Positions 44,966 through 52,512 are shown, counted from the first letter of the stretch. The stretch: DNA of 64,000 nt from Williamsia limnetica (GCF_003217475.1 NZ_QJSP01000004.1:62001-126000), one strand, 5' to 3'. A program made the numbers and translations. Notes: generated by a model from the letters alone, not told the origin.

Positions 44966-45781
44966 TCACTGCAGAAAGACATTGGCATCACCCGACGCGT
45001 CGGTCCCCAACTCGTCTCGTAGCTTCGCCAGGGTGCTCGAGAGAATGCGGGAGACATGCATCTGTGAGATGCCCATCTGCTTGGCGATCTCGGTCTGCGT
45101 CTGCGATCCGAAGAAGCGCAGCACCAGGATTCGGCGCTCGCGCTCGCCGAGTTTCGCCAGCGCAGGCCTGATCGCCACATAGCTCTCGACGTGGTCGTAC
45201 TCGGGATCCTCCGCGCCGAGCGTCTCGAGCAGCGGGGCGCCGATCTCGTCGTCGGCAGCGCCGGAGTCGGTCGACAGCGCCTGGTACGCACCGCGGGCGA
45301 GCAACCCTTCCGTCACCTCGGCGACATCGAGATCGAGTTCCGTGGCGATCTCGCTGGCCGACGGAGAACGACCCAGCCGTTGGGACAGATTTTCGGACGC
45401 GTCGCTGATCGACTTGTGCAGTTCTTTGAGACGACGGGGAACGCGAGTCGCCCAGGCGGCATCTCTGAAGTGCCGTCGGACCTCGCCCATGATCGTCGGC
45501 ACGGCGAACGACACGAACTCCGAGCCATGCGCCGGATCGAAACGATCGACGGCGTTGACGAGCCCGAGCCGCGCCACCTGGACCAGGTCGTCGTGATTTT
45601 CTCCGCGGCCGCTGAAACGCCGTGCGATGTTCTCTGCCAAGGGCAGGCACCTGGTGATGACCTCTTCGCGCAGCCGTTCGCTCTTCGCGCTGCCCTTCGG
45701 CAACTCGCGCAGCCGTCCGATGGTCGCGACCACGTCCGAGTAGTCGTCGGAGACCCGTGACCTGGGTTTCGCTCGCTCCAA
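44966..45781 (-). CDS. sigF: Stress-response sigma factor SigF/SigB family
   Basis: A 271-residue group-3 sigma factor with regions 2 to 4. Region 2: LPLAENIARRFSGRGENHDDL and ARLGLVNAVDRFDPAHG, then VSFAVPTIMGEVRRHFRD and WATRVPRRLKEL. Region 3: LSQRLGRSPSASEIA. Region 4: LGERERRILVLRFF and the helix-turn-helix QTEIAKQMGISQMHVSRIL. It is close to M. tuberculosis SigF over its whole length. The frame extends to a TTG at 45829, but a SigF-type -10 overlaps that codon, so the start must lie downstream; the TTG at 45781, behind GGGACCGAG, is my best choice, though a GTG at 45733 is possible. RsbW is encoded next. It should autoactivate. Confidence 0.88.
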   Translation of the reverse strand: MERAKPRSRVSDDYSDVVATIGRLRELPKGSAKSERLREEVITRCLPLAENIARRFSGRGENHDDLVQVARLGLVNAVDRFDPAHGSEFVSFAVPTIMGEVRRHFRDAAWATRVPRRLKELHKSISDASENLSQRLGRSPSASEIATELDLDVAEVTEGLLARGAYQALSTDSGAADDEIGAPLLETLGAEDPEYDHVESYVAIRPALAKLGERERRILVLRFFGSQTQTEIAKQMGISQMHVSRILSSTLAKLRDELGTDASGDANVFLQ

Positions 45782-45821
45782 CTCGGTCCCATCTGCGCGT
45801 AGTGAATCTGGCCTGCCGGGG

Positions 45822-45847
45822 TTACCCAACCCGTGGGTGTCTCAAAC
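45822..45847 (-). promoter_or_regulatory. SigF-type promoter of sigF
   Basis: On the minus strand GTTT (45847-45844), 16 bases, GGGTAA (45827-45822), just before sigF. One mismatch to GTTT-N15-17-GGGTAT. It implies positive autoregulation and rules out the TTG at 45829 as start codon. Confidence 0.7.
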
Positions 45848-45885
45848 ATCACCTTGCCACGGATCCATCAACATCCGCGCACATG

Positions 45886-45910
45886 GTTGTCACCACAGGC
45901 GTGTGGGTAT
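45886..45910 (+). promoter_or_regulatory. SigF-type promoter of the alcohol dehydrogenase gene
   Basis: GTTG (45886-45889, preceded by G), 15 bases, GGGTAT (45905-45910), 39 bases before the ATG. It faces away from the sigF promoter, so the divergent gap holds two back-to-back SigF-type sites. Confidence 0.65.
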
Positions 45911-45948
45911 CTCGACCACAGCAATCACCCACGTGGAAGGGACGCAGA

Positions 45949-47127
45949 ATGCGAGCACTTACCTGGCAGGGAAAGCGTGACGTCAGGGTCGAGACCGTAC
46001 CCGATCCTAAGATCCAAGAACCCACAGACGCCATCATCGAGGTCACCACGACCAACATCTGTGGCTCCGATCTCCATCTGTACGAGGTCTTCGGGCCCTT
46101 CATGAGCCCCGGCGACATCCTCGGCCACGAACCGATGGGAAGAGTCGTCGAGGTCGGGTCGGCCATCAAAAATCTATCGGTCGGCGACCGGGTGGTCATA
46201 CCGTTCCAGATCGCCTGCGGCACTTGTCACATGTGCCAACATCAACTGCCCACCCAGTGCGAGACGACGCAGGTGCAGTCCGAGCACAGAGGCGCGGCCC
46301 TGTTCGGGTATTCACAGCTGTACGGTCAGGTCCCCGGCGGACAAGCCGGTCTGCTGCGAGTACCTCACGCCGACTTCACCCATATCAAAGTCCCTGAGGG
46401 ACCTAACGATTCGCGGTTCGTGTATCTCTCCGATGTCTTGCCCACTGCATGGCAGGCGGTGCAGTACGCGGACATCCCGGACGGCGGTTCGGTGACCGTA
46501 CTCGGGCTCGGCCCGATCGGTGACATGGCAGCCCGTATCGCAGCCCATCAGGGATATCAGGTGACCGCCGTCGATCTCGTCCCGGAACGACTCGAACGTG
46601 CCCGCGCCCGAGGCATCGACACCATCGACCTCACGGAGAACGAGGACATCGGCGCAATCATGCGCGACCGCACCGAAGGCCGCGGACCCGACTCCGTCAT
46701 CGACGCGGTCGGCACCGAGGCGCACGGATCCGCGGGCGCCAAGGTGGTGCAGGCAATGGCCGGGTTGCTACCCGACGCACTGGCCCAGCCGGTGTTCAAG
46801 TCGGCGGGGGTCGACCGGCTCAGCGCCCTCTACACCGCCCTCGACACGGTTCGGCGTGGCGGCACCGTGTCGCTGAGCGGTGTGTACGCCGGCGATATGG
46901 ATCCCATGCCCATGGGCACCATGTTCGACAAGCAGATCCGGCTGCACATGGGGCAGGCCAACGTGAAGCGGTGGGCCGACGACATCATGCCGCTGCTGAC
47001 CGACTCCGACCCCTTGGGCGTCGATACGTTCGCCACCCACGAGATGTCGCTCGAAGAGGCTCCACACGGCTACGACATCTTCCAGAAGAAGCAGGACGGC
47101 GCGGTGAAGATCCTGCTCCACCCCTGA
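45949..47127 (+). CDS. Zinc-dependent alcohol dehydrogenase (MDR family)
   Basis: A 392-residue medium-chain dehydrogenase. Catalytic zinc ligands lie in TNICGSDLHLYEV (Cys) and LGHEPMGRVVEVG (His-Glu). The structural zinc site is CGTCHMCQHQLPTQC near residue 95, and the cofactor motif is VLGLGPIGDMAARIAA near residue 185. The long insert after the cofactor domain (AMAGLLPDALAQPVFKSAG) is typical of the formaldehyde-dehydrogenase-like branch that does not need glutathione. It probably oxidises an alcohol or aldehyde in stress or desiccation. The ATG at 45949 gives MRALTWQGKRDV, the family start. A SigF-type promoter precedes it and a strong terminator follows. Confidence 0.88.
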   Translation: MRALTWQGKRDVRVETVPDPKIQEPTDAIIEVTTTNICGSDLHLYEVFGPFMSPGDILGHEPMGRVVEVGSAIKNLSVGDRVVIPFQIACGTCHMCQHQLPTQCETTQVQSEHRGAALFGYSQLYGQVPGGQAGLLRVPHADFTHIKVPEGPNDSRFVYLSDVLPTAWQAVQYADIPDGGSVTVLGLGPIGDMAARIAAHQGYQVTAVDLVPERLERARARGIDTIDLTENEDIGAIMRDRTEGRGPDSVIDAVGTEAHGSAGAKVVQAMAGLLPDALAQPVFKSAGVDRLSALYTALDTVRRGGTVSLSGVYAGDMDPMPMGTMFDKQIRLHMGQANVKRWADDIMPLLTDSDPLGVDTFATHEMSLEEAPHGYDIFQKKQDGAVKILLHP

Positions 47128-47135
47128 CCCCTCAG

Positions 47136-47169
47136 CCGCCCGCAACCCTCAGCGGTTGCGGGCGGTTTT
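47136..47169 (+). terminator. Rho-independent terminator overlapping the chaB 3' end
   Basis: Perfect 12-bp stem CCGCCCGCAACC (47136-47147) and GGTTGCGGGCGG (47154-47165), 6-base loop, then TTTTC. It ends the alcohol dehydrogenase mRNA. The right arm and loop lie inside the last codons and stop of chaB on the other strand. Confidence 0.88.
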
Positions 47170-47568
47170 CTTGCGGTTCGCCTTCTTGATCGCGGTCACC
47201 AGCTCCTTCTTCTTCATATCCGACCGGCCTTTGACGTCGAGGCGGCGGGCAACGTCGAGCAGGTGCTTCTTGCTGGCATTGGCGTCGACGCCCTCGGCGC
47301 TCTTGCCCTTTGCATCGGGCCCACCGCTCTTCGCCCGCTCGTCGGACGGACCGCGTTTGTCCTTGGGCTCCCAGTGATCGCCGACCTTTTCAAAGCTGTG
47401 TTTCAGGGCGGCGAAGGCGACCCGATGGGCGCGCTTGGTGTCGTTGTACTCGTCCATTGCCGAGTCGTACGTCTTCGTGAAGGTGCGCTGCGCCTTCTTC
47501 TTCGACTTCAGCAGGGTGCTCGGCAGTTCGCTCTTCTTCGGTGCACCTGACTTGGTGGTCTTCGGCAT
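47149..47568 (-). CDS. ChaB-domain protein with Rho-N-like C-terminus
   Basis: A 139-residue, strongly basic, soluble protein. The first half is a ChaB domain (ELPSTLLKSKKKAQRTFTK, YDSAMDEYNDTKRAHRVAF, WEPKDKRG). A Gly/Ser-rich linker follows. The last 45 residues (KKHLLDVARRLDVKGRSDM, KKELVTAIKKANRK) resemble the SAP/Rho N-terminal helix pair that binds nucleic acid. Such proteins are common stress proteins in actinobacteria, of unknown action. AGGAGGGAACAAC precedes the ATG. A SigF-type promoter (GTTG-N15-GGGTAA) lies upstream, back to back with that of the SDR gene. Confidence 0.82.
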   Translation of the reverse strand: MPKTTKSGAPKKSELPSTLLKSKKKAQRTFTKTYDSAMDEYNDTKRAHRVAFAALKHSFEKVGDHWEPKDKRGPSDERAKSGGPDAKGKSAEGVDANASKKHLLDVARRLDVKGRSDMKKKELVTAIKKANRKKTARNR

Positions 47569-47610
47569 GTTGTTCCCTCCTGCTCGCTTACGGGTAGTGC
47601 CTCGGCTTGT

Positions 47611-47635
47611 TTACCCCATTGCCCGCCGCACCAAC
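47611..47635 (-). promoter_or_regulatory. SigF-type promoter of chaB
   Basis: On the minus strand GTTG (47635-47632, preceded by G), 15 bases, GGGTAA (47616-47611), 43 bases before the chaB ATG. Confidence 0.6.
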
Positions 47636-47640
47636 CAGAT

Positions 47641-47667
47641 GTTTGTCGCCTGTCGTCACGCGGGTAC
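47641..47667 (+). promoter_or_regulatory. SigF-type promoter of the SDR gene
   Basis: GTTT (47641-47644), 17 bases, GGGTAC (47662-47667), 30 bases before the ATG at 47697. Five bases separate it from the oppositely oriented chaB promoter. Confidence 0.62.
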
Positions 47668-47696
47668 CAGTACATAAACAGTCGATCGGAGGAAGA

Positions 47697-48545
47697 ATGA
47701 GCGAACACAAGGCGGAGACCATCGAATACCCCGGGCGCACAGGCGATATGGCCGAGAAGCCGAATGATGAGATGCGGTCGTACCGGGGTCGCGATCTACT
47801 CCTGGACAAGCGTGCACTGATCACCGGCGGCGACTCGGGCATCGGACGAGCGGTCGCTGTCGCGTTCGCCAAAGAGGGCGCGGATGTCGCGATCGCGTAC
47901 CTGTCGGAATCCGACGACGCCGAACACACCAAGAAGATGGTGGAGGAGCAGGGTCGCAGGTGCTTCACCTACGCCGGCGACCTGGGAGATCCGGAACACT
48001 GCCGCGACGTGGTGGACAGGGCTGCCTCCGATCTCGGTGGACTGGAGCTGTTGGTCAACAATGTGGCCTACCAACAACCGGTCGACGATTTCGCCGAGAT
48101 CTCGCCCGAGCAGTGGCGACGTACGTTCAGCGTGAACATCGACAGCTTCTATCACGTCACCCACGCGGCCTTGCAGTACCTCGGACGCGGCGCAGCGATC
48201 GTCAACACCGGTTCGATCAACGGTCTCCGCGGGAACAAGTCGTTGATCGACTACTCGGCTACCAAGGGCGCTGTCACCGCATTGACGTACGCGCTCGCCC
48301 AGAACCTCCTCGACCGTGGAATCCGCGTGAATTGCGTTGCCCCCGGACCGGTCTGGACACCACTGATCCCTGCGACCATGCCCGCGGAAAAGGTTGCCGA
48401 ATTCGGCGAGCAGGTGCCCTACGGCCGCGCGGCGCAACCGGACGAGATCGCCCCGTCGTACGTGTTCTTCGCCTCCGACATCATGTCGTCGTACTACAGC
48501 GGTGAAGTGCTCGCACCGATCGGCGGCGAGACGTTGCCCGGCTGA
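47697..48545 (+). CDS. SDR-family oxidoreductase, general-stress type (YhdF/YdaD-like)
   Basis: A 282-residue SDR with the extended N-terminus found in stress-induced members (KAETIEYPGRTGDMAEKPND). Seen: the cofactor motif ALITGGDSGIGRAVA near residue 45, LLVNNVAYQQ near residue 120, catalytic Ser in IVNTGSINGL and the YSATKGA active site near residue 190, and a C-terminal FFASDIMSSYYSGEVLAP. In Bacillus, similar enzymes belong to the SigB regulon, which fits the SigF-type promoter 30 bases upstream. CGGAGGAAG precedes the ATG. The glycosylase-like gene follows 44 bases later and is probably in the same mRNA. Substrate unknown. Confidence 0.85.
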   Translation: MSEHKAETIEYPGRTGDMAEKPNDEMRSYRGRDLLLDKRALITGGDSGIGRAVAVAFAKEGADVAIAYLSESDDAEHTKKMVEEQGRRCFTYAGDLGDPEHCRDVVDRAASDLGGLELLVNNVAYQQPVDDFAEISPEQWRRTFSVNIDSFYHVTHAALQYLGRGAAIVNTGSINGLRGNKSLIDYSATKGAVTALTYALAQNLLDRGIRVNCVAPGPVWTPLIPATMPAEKVAEFGEQVPYGRAAQPDEIAPSYVFFASDIMSSYYSGEVLAPIGGETLPG

Positions 48546-48589
48546 CCTGGCCAGACAAGAGGCACCTTCAGACCGCCGAAAGGAAGACC

Positions 48590-49249
48590 GTGAGTACCGA
48601 GAAACACAGATCTGTGGTCGCAGAACTCGACAAGCGGGCCGGCCGGACATACGCCGACGAGGCCGGGATCACGTTGCGAGACACTCCGGTACCGCTGTTC
48701 GAACTCCTCGTGCTGTCGATGCTGTTGAGCGCAAGGATTTCTGCAGAGATCGCCGTCGGCACTGCTCGAGAACTCTTCGACGCAGGGCTGCGCAACCCAA
48801 AGGCAGTGTTGGATGCAGACCGGTCGACAATTATTGCGGCCCTCGGTCGTGGTCACTATGCCCGTTACGACGAGAGCACGGCAACCCGCCTCAACGAGGG
48901 CTCGCAGCTGTTGATCGACACCTACAACGGAGATCTGCGCAACCTCGCGTCGGAGGCCGACGGCGATACGCACAAGGCGCACCGACTCCTGCAAGAGTTC
49001 AAAGGCATTGGGCCAGTGGGGGCTGACATCTTCTTGCGCGAGGTGCAAGACGTGTGGCCCTGGGTGGCACCGTTCTACGACTCCAAATCCATCGACTCCG
49101 CGAAGGACCTGGGGCTACCCGAGAACCCCCTACAACTCGCCGACCTGGCACCCGGGTCCAATGCAACGTTCGCTGCTTCACTCATTCGCGCCTCCCTGGA
49201 CAACGAGCTCGTCAACCTTGGGTTGACGAGAGGCGATTCGTCAACCTAG
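48590..49249 (+). CDS. Helix-hairpin-helix endonuclease III-like protein
   Basis: A 219-residue protein with the fold of HhH-GPD DNA glycosylases. Seen: LFELLVLSMLLSARISAEIA near residue 45 (the Nth-type start helices) and the helix-hairpin-helix EFKGIGPVGADIFLREVQD near residue 140, followed by a candidate catalytic Asp in FYDSKSID. There is no Cys cluster for a 4Fe-4S centre, and the usual catalytic Lys is not evident, so activity may be monofunctional or lost. GGAAG lies before the GTG. It follows the SigF-controlled SDR gene, fitting DNA repair in stationary phase. The last codons overlap the operator of the next gene. Confidence 0.75.
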   Translation: MSTEKHRSVVAELDKRAGRTYADEAGITLRDTPVPLFELLVLSMLLSARISAEIAVGTARELFDAGLRNPKAVLDADRSTIIAALGRGHYARYDESTATRLNEGSQLLIDTYNGDLRNLASEADGDTHKAHRLLQEFKGIGPVGADIFLREVQDVWPWVAPFYDSKSIDSAKDLGLPENPLQLADLAPGSNATFAASLIRASLDNELVNLGLTRGDSST

Positions 49250-49258
49250 TGTTGACGA
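49211..49258 (+). promoter_or_regulatory. Four TTGACGA half-sites before the ClpN/HTH gene
   Basis: GTCAACC (49211-49217), GGTTGACGA (49221-49229), TCGTCAACC (49238-49246), GTTGACGA (49251-49258). The two central ones form a perfect 9-bp inverted repeat with an 8-base spacer. TTGACG at 49223 and TAGTGT at 49247 are spaced by 18, a plausible promoter inside the operator, which would give a leaderless mRNA starting at the ATG 49260. Confidence 0.65.
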
Positions 49259-49259
49259 C

Positions 49260-49982
49260 ATGACCACTCCTACACCCATCAAGCACGTCCGCCTCGACGA
49301 CCTGATCGAGGCCATCACCACCGTGCACAGCGATGCCCTCGAACAGCTGTCCACCGCAGTACTCACCGCCGATCATCTCGGCGACATCGCCGATCACCTG
49401 ATCGGGCACTTCGTCGACCAGGCACGACGGTCCGGTGCGTCCTGGACCGACATCGGCGCGAGCATGGGCGTGAGCAAGCAGGCTGCGCAGAAACGCTTCG
49501 TTCCCAAGCCCGCGTCCACACCAGCCCTCGACTCCAGCCAGGGGTTCAACCGGTTCACTGCGCGTGCCCGGAACGTCGTCGTGGCGTCTCAGGAACAATC
49601 GCGCACCGCCGGCCACGCTCAGATCACCACGGGCCACCTGACTCAGGGCCTCGTCGATGACCCCGACTCCACCGCCGCGGCAATCATTCTCGGGCTGGAC
49701 GTATCGCTCGACGCCGTCCGCGCCGCGGCGGAAGGCACACTCCCCGAACAGTCATCGGACTTACCGGCCCTCATACCCTTCGACACTTCAGCAAAAAAGG
49801 TCCTCGAGCTGACCTTCCGAGAAGCCCTGCGCCTGGGCGCCGACAACGTCGGGACCGAACACATCCTGCTCGCACTGCTGGAGCACGAGAACGGCGCCGG
49901 TCCGCTGACCGGACTCGGGATGTCAAAGGGCACTGCCGAGGCACACCTGGCGACCCTGCCGCCTTCGCAGGGATCCCACTGA
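49260..49982 (+). CDS. HTH plus Clp N-domain protein
   Basis: A 240-residue protein. The N-terminal half has a helix-turn-helix of the kind seen in AsnC/sigma-like small regulators (ARRSGASWTDIGASMGVSKQAAQKRF near residues 55-80). The C-terminal half holds two Clp R-domain repeats (FTARARNVVVASQEQSRTAGH, then FDTSAKKVLELTFREALRLG and NVGTEHILLALLEHENG). It lacks any ATPase domain, so it is not a Clp ATPase. It could be a regulator or a Clp adaptor that reads protein damage. The four-part TTGACGA operator directly before it suggests that it controls its own gene. Function otherwise unknown. Confidence 0.8.
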   Translation: MTTPTPIKHVRLDDLIEAITTVHSDALEQLSTAVLTADHLGDIADHLIGHFVDQARRSGASWTDIGASMGVSKQAAQKRFVPKPASTPALDSSQGFNRFTARARNVVVASQEQSRTAGHAQITTGHLTQGLVDDPDSTAAAIILGLDVSLDAVRAAAEGTLPEQSSDLPALIPFDTSAKKVLELTFREALRLGADNVGTEHILLALLEHENGAGPLTGLGMSKGTAEAHLATLPPSQGSH

Positions 49983-50001
49983 GCCAGCGGCCAGTACGCC
50001 G

Positions 50002-50583
50002 TCAGTTTCCGCGGGCCGATGCGGTCTGCCGTGCGACCTCCACGAGGGCTTCGACGGAAGCCACCATCAGCGCTCGATGCGTTCGCAACCGACTCTTGGA
50101 CCACGGCGACTGGGAAGCGTGTGAGCGCAGCGCAGGCGATGCCGCGGGCCAGGCAGTGACCAATCCGAGCAATAGGGCCAAGACGTCGGCCCCACTTCGG
50201 TCGTACTTCTCGTTGAGCCCCACGACCTTCGGCTCGTAAGTTTGGAACTCTGCGTCGGTGGCGTCGGGACGCTCGAGGCCCGCCCACGTGATCAGACGCA
50301 ACACGGCCGGCGTGGCCATCAGATAGTCGAACAATGCACCGGCATAACCGGGTAGGTCGTCTGCAGTGAACGGTACGTCCTCTGACATGGCAGACAGGGT
50401 TCGTGCCACCACGAGATCGAACAATTCTTCCTTTGGCCCGAAGTGGACATAGATCGAGCGCTTGTTCACCTTTGCGCGGTCGGCGATTCGATCGATACGA
50501 GCACCGGCCAGCCCGAACTCCGAGAACTCGTCACCAGCAGCGAGGAGGATCCTTCGCTTGGTATCGGTGGCATCAGGCGGCAT
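50002..50583 (-). CDS. TetR/AcrR-family transcriptional regulator
   Basis: A 193-residue repressor. The HTH domain is at about 8-55: TKRRILLAAGDEFSEFGLAG, ARIDRIADRAKVNKRSIYVHF, the standard TetR pattern. The C-terminal ligand domain is helical (YAGALFDYLMATPAVLRLITW). It is divergent from an SDR gene, with two inverted repeats in the 107-base gap between them, so it probably represses itself and the SDR/GlcG operon. Ligand unknown, possibly the SDR substrate. Confidence 0.9.
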   Translation of the reverse strand: MPPDATDTKRRILLAAGDEFSEFGLAGARIDRIADRAKVNKRSIYVHFGPKEELFDLVVARTLSAMSEDVPFTADDLPGYAGALFDYLMATPAVLRLITWAGLERPDATDAEFQTYEPKVVGLNEKYDRSGADVLALLLGLVTAWPAASPALRSHASQSPWSKSRLRTHRALMVASVEALVEVARQTASARGN

Positions 50584-50600
50584 ACCTCTCAGAATACAAC

Positions 50601-50675
50601 GTAACTATCCGGTTATTGACAGCTCGGATCGGGAGTGCCACACTTCGGTAGGTAAGCATCCAGATAGTTACCTAC
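50601..50675. promoter_or_regulatory. Inverted repeats between tetR and SDR genes
   Basis: GTAACTATC (50601-50609) is the complement of GATAGTTAC (50663-50671). The latter overlaps a second palindrome, GTAGGTAA (50648-50655) with TTACCTAC (50668-50675), spacer 12. A TTGACA lies at 50616-50621. Probable operator sites of the adjacent TetR protein. Confidence 0.6.
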
Positions 50676-50690
50676 AACGAATGAGGACAT

Positions 50691-51467
50691 ATGCCCCAAA
50701 GGATCTTGATCACCGGCGCCTCCAGCGGTTTCGGACGCGGAACCGCCCTCGAACTGGCTCGCCAGGGCCATGACGTGATAGCCACCGGCGAAACGTGGCC
50801 TCAGGTGCGGAGCCTGCGCGCGGACGCTCGAGACGCGGGCGTCACGCTCGAGGTCATCAAACTCAATTTGCTCGACAGCATCGATCTCGACCACGCGGGA
50901 TCATTTGATGTCGATGTGCTGGTACTCAACGCCGGCGTGATGGAAGGAGGTGCAGTCGTTGACATCCCGCTTCAGCGGGTCCGTGAATCCTTCGACATCA
51001 ACGTCTTCGGGCATTTGCAGCTTGTCCAGGCCATCGTGCCGAAGATGATTGCCCGCAAGAGCGGAAAGATCGTGTGGACTTCGTCGATGGGCGGCATCCT
51101 TGTCGTTCCATTCTTGGGTGCGTACTGCGCCACCAAGCACGCCATCGAAGCCCTTGCCGGATCCATGAAGGCCGAGCTCGAACAGTTCGGCATCAAGGTT
51201 GCCACCGTCAATCCCGGCGTCTTCGGGACCGGATTCAACGACACCGGCGCCGAGAGCTACGTGCAGTGGTACGACCCCGAGACCGCTCAGGTCCCCATGC
51301 CCGACTTCGGTCCGTCCCTGGCCGACCAGTACGACCCTGCGGAGATGATCGATGCCATGGTCGAGATCATCCCCGCTGACGACCATCTCTACCGAACAAT
51401 GCGGCCGCTTGCCACGGTCGACGCCGCGAAGGACTGGCAGAACACCGAGTGGACTCAAAAAGCCTGA
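50691..51467 (+). CDS. Short-chain dehydrogenase under TetR control
   Basis: A 258-residue SDR. Seen: the cofactor motif ILITGASSGFGRGTALELA at residues 4-22, VLVLNAGVMEGGAV near residue 80, Ser in IVWTSSMGGIL near residue 125, and the catalytic YCATKHAIEAL near residue 145. The insert NDTGAESYVQWYDPETAQ before the C-terminus is usual in the SDR subgroup annotated as oxidoreductases of ketones. The ATG lies 15 bases after the operator palindrome, with GAGGA just before it. It is co-transcribed with the GlcG-like gene 21 bases downstream. Confidence 0.85.
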   Translation: MPQRILITGASSGFGRGTALELARQGHDVIATGETWPQVRSLRADARDAGVTLEVIKLNLLDSIDLDHAGSFDVDVLVLNAGVMEGGAVVDIPLQRVRESFDINVFGHLQLVQAIVPKMIARKSGKIVWTSSMGGILVVPFLGAYCATKHAIEALAGSMKAELEQFGIKVATVNPGVFGTGFNDTGAESYVQWYDPETAQVPMPDFGPSLADQYDPAEMIDAMVEIIPADDHLYRTMRPLATVDAAKDWQNTEWTQKA

Positions 51468-51488
51468 ATCAGAAGGGAGTACAAGAAG

Positions 51489-51890
51489 ATGTCACATCCC
51501 ACCATCACTCTGGACAACGCGCGGAAGGCCATCGCCCAAGGACAGACCAAAGCCGATGAACTCGGGCTGCGGGCGGTATTCGCCGTCCTGGACGCCGGCG
51601 CGAACCTCGTCGCCTTCGACCGCATGGACGGCGCATGGCTGGCATCAAACGATCTCGCCATCACCAAAGCTCGGACTTCGGTCATGTTCGAAGCACCGAG
51701 CGAAGCTCTGAACATGCCACTCAAGCTCGACGAACCAGTCCCACACTTCGACCACACCAACGGTGGCCTGCTCCTCATGGGCGGCGGCGTCCCGATCTTC
51801 GACAACACCGGGACCCTGATCGGCGCGATCGGAGCATCTGGCGGCACACCAGAGCAAGACGCCGAGATGGCCCGGGCTGCCATCAACTGA
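51489..51890 (+). CDS. GlcG/HbpS-family heme-binding-like protein
   Basis: A 133-residue protein of the GlcG/HbpS fold. Seen: TLDNARKAIAQGQTKADELG, then FAVLDAGANLVAFDRMDGA, ITKARTSVMFEAPSEAL and the Gly-rich loop GGLLLMGGGVPIFDN with IGAIGASGGTPEQDAEMA, all hallmarks of the family. HbpS of Streptomyces binds heme and signals redox stress; other members have unknown cofactors. No signal peptide is present, so it is cytosolic. AAGGGAG stands upstream of the ATG. As second gene of the SDR operon it may support the oxidoreductase. Confidence 0.85.
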   Translation: MSHPTITLDNARKAIAQGQTKADELGLRAVFAVLDAGANLVAFDRMDGAWLASNDLAITKARTSVMFEAPSEALNMPLKLDEPVPHFDHTNGGLLLMGGGVPIFDNTGTLIGAIGASGGTPEQDAEMARAAIN

Positions 51891-51905
51891 CCTCGGCCCG
51901 CGGAG

Positions 51906-51971
51906 TTGCCGGCGAACACCGTTCCCTCGGAGTTCCTACCCCGGATCTGCGAGGGAACGGGCGCCCGGCAA
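51906..51971. terminator. Long hairpin between convergent genes
   Basis: Perfect 10-bp arms CGTTCCCTCG (51920-51929) and CGAGGGAACG (51950-51959), extended outside by TTGCCGG (51906-51912) and CCGGCAA (51965-51971). It separates the GlcG-like gene from the convergent hypothetical gene; no U-tract. Confidence 0.6.
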
Positions 51972-52005
51972 AGTTGCTGGTGGCCAGCTGAAATCGACCT
52001 GAAGA

Positions 52006-52512
52006 TCAGGGGTTCTTTGCGTCGGTGATCGCAGCCCTGATCGCCTCCGCGCACTCGGCGCCCGCCGGTTCCGTCCCGAGCCCGATGTAGAAGGTGCCGG
52101 ACTTTCCGTGGTCGCCCGGGAAGCCGCCCAGCGTGAAGCCTGCGTCCTCCACGGCGGAGAAGGTGTTCTCCAGCGCGCTCCCGACCCTGATGGTCGCGTG
52201 CGCGATCGGCAGCGACAGCGCCGATGTGCCGCGCTTCTCACCGGAGGTCACGATGATCACGTGGCTGGTGTGCAACACCACCAGCACGTCGTGTTCCTTG
52301 TCGCGGTCGGTCCGATTCGCCTTGAAGCCGAGCAATTTACCGAGCATCGACTGGGATGGCAGGTTCACACTGTGGGTCAGCCAGGCCGGCATGTCGTCCG
52401 TGAGCACCAGCTGCCTGCTCTCGGCGTGCTCTGCCAGTGCCTGCGTCATGGGCATCGACAGTTCCTTGAACCGGACCATCCTGGTCGATCGTTCGTACAT
52501 CGGAACGTTCAT
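52006..52512 (-). CDS. Conserved hypothetical protein
   Basis: A 168-residue soluble protein I do not recognise. It has no signal peptide or membrane helix. Visible: MYERSTRMVRFKELSMPM at the start, then ADRESRQL-like charged helix, and alternating beta-strand segments (HDVLVVLHTSHVIIVTSG, ALSLPIAHATIRVG). A Gly-rich part reads AGFTLGGFPGDHGKSGTFYI, and a final helix AECAEAIRAAITDA. The pattern suggests a pleckstrin-like or Bet-v1-like beta sandwich, but this is a guess. It overlaps the transporter gene by ATGA, so the two are translationally coupled and the protein may act with the transporter. Confidence 0.6.
   Translation of the reverse strand: MNVPMYERSTRMVRFKELSMPMTQALAEHAESRQLVLTDDMPAWLTHSVNLPSQSMLGKLLGFKANRTDRDKEHDVLVVLHTSHVIIVTSGEKRGTSALSLPIAHATIRVGSALENTFSAVEDAGFTLGGFPGDHGKSGTFYIGLGTEPAGAECAEAIRAAITDAKNP

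Noticed and set aside
45822-45829. TTG at 45829 as the sigF start codon
   Set aside because: It overlaps the spacer/-10 edge of the predicted SigF promoter, so it would lie upstream of the transcript start.
47571-47579. GGAGGGAAC before chaB as another GGGAAC promoter element
   Set aside because: It is the chaB ribosome site, within a few bases of the ATG, and has no TCCWAT partner.
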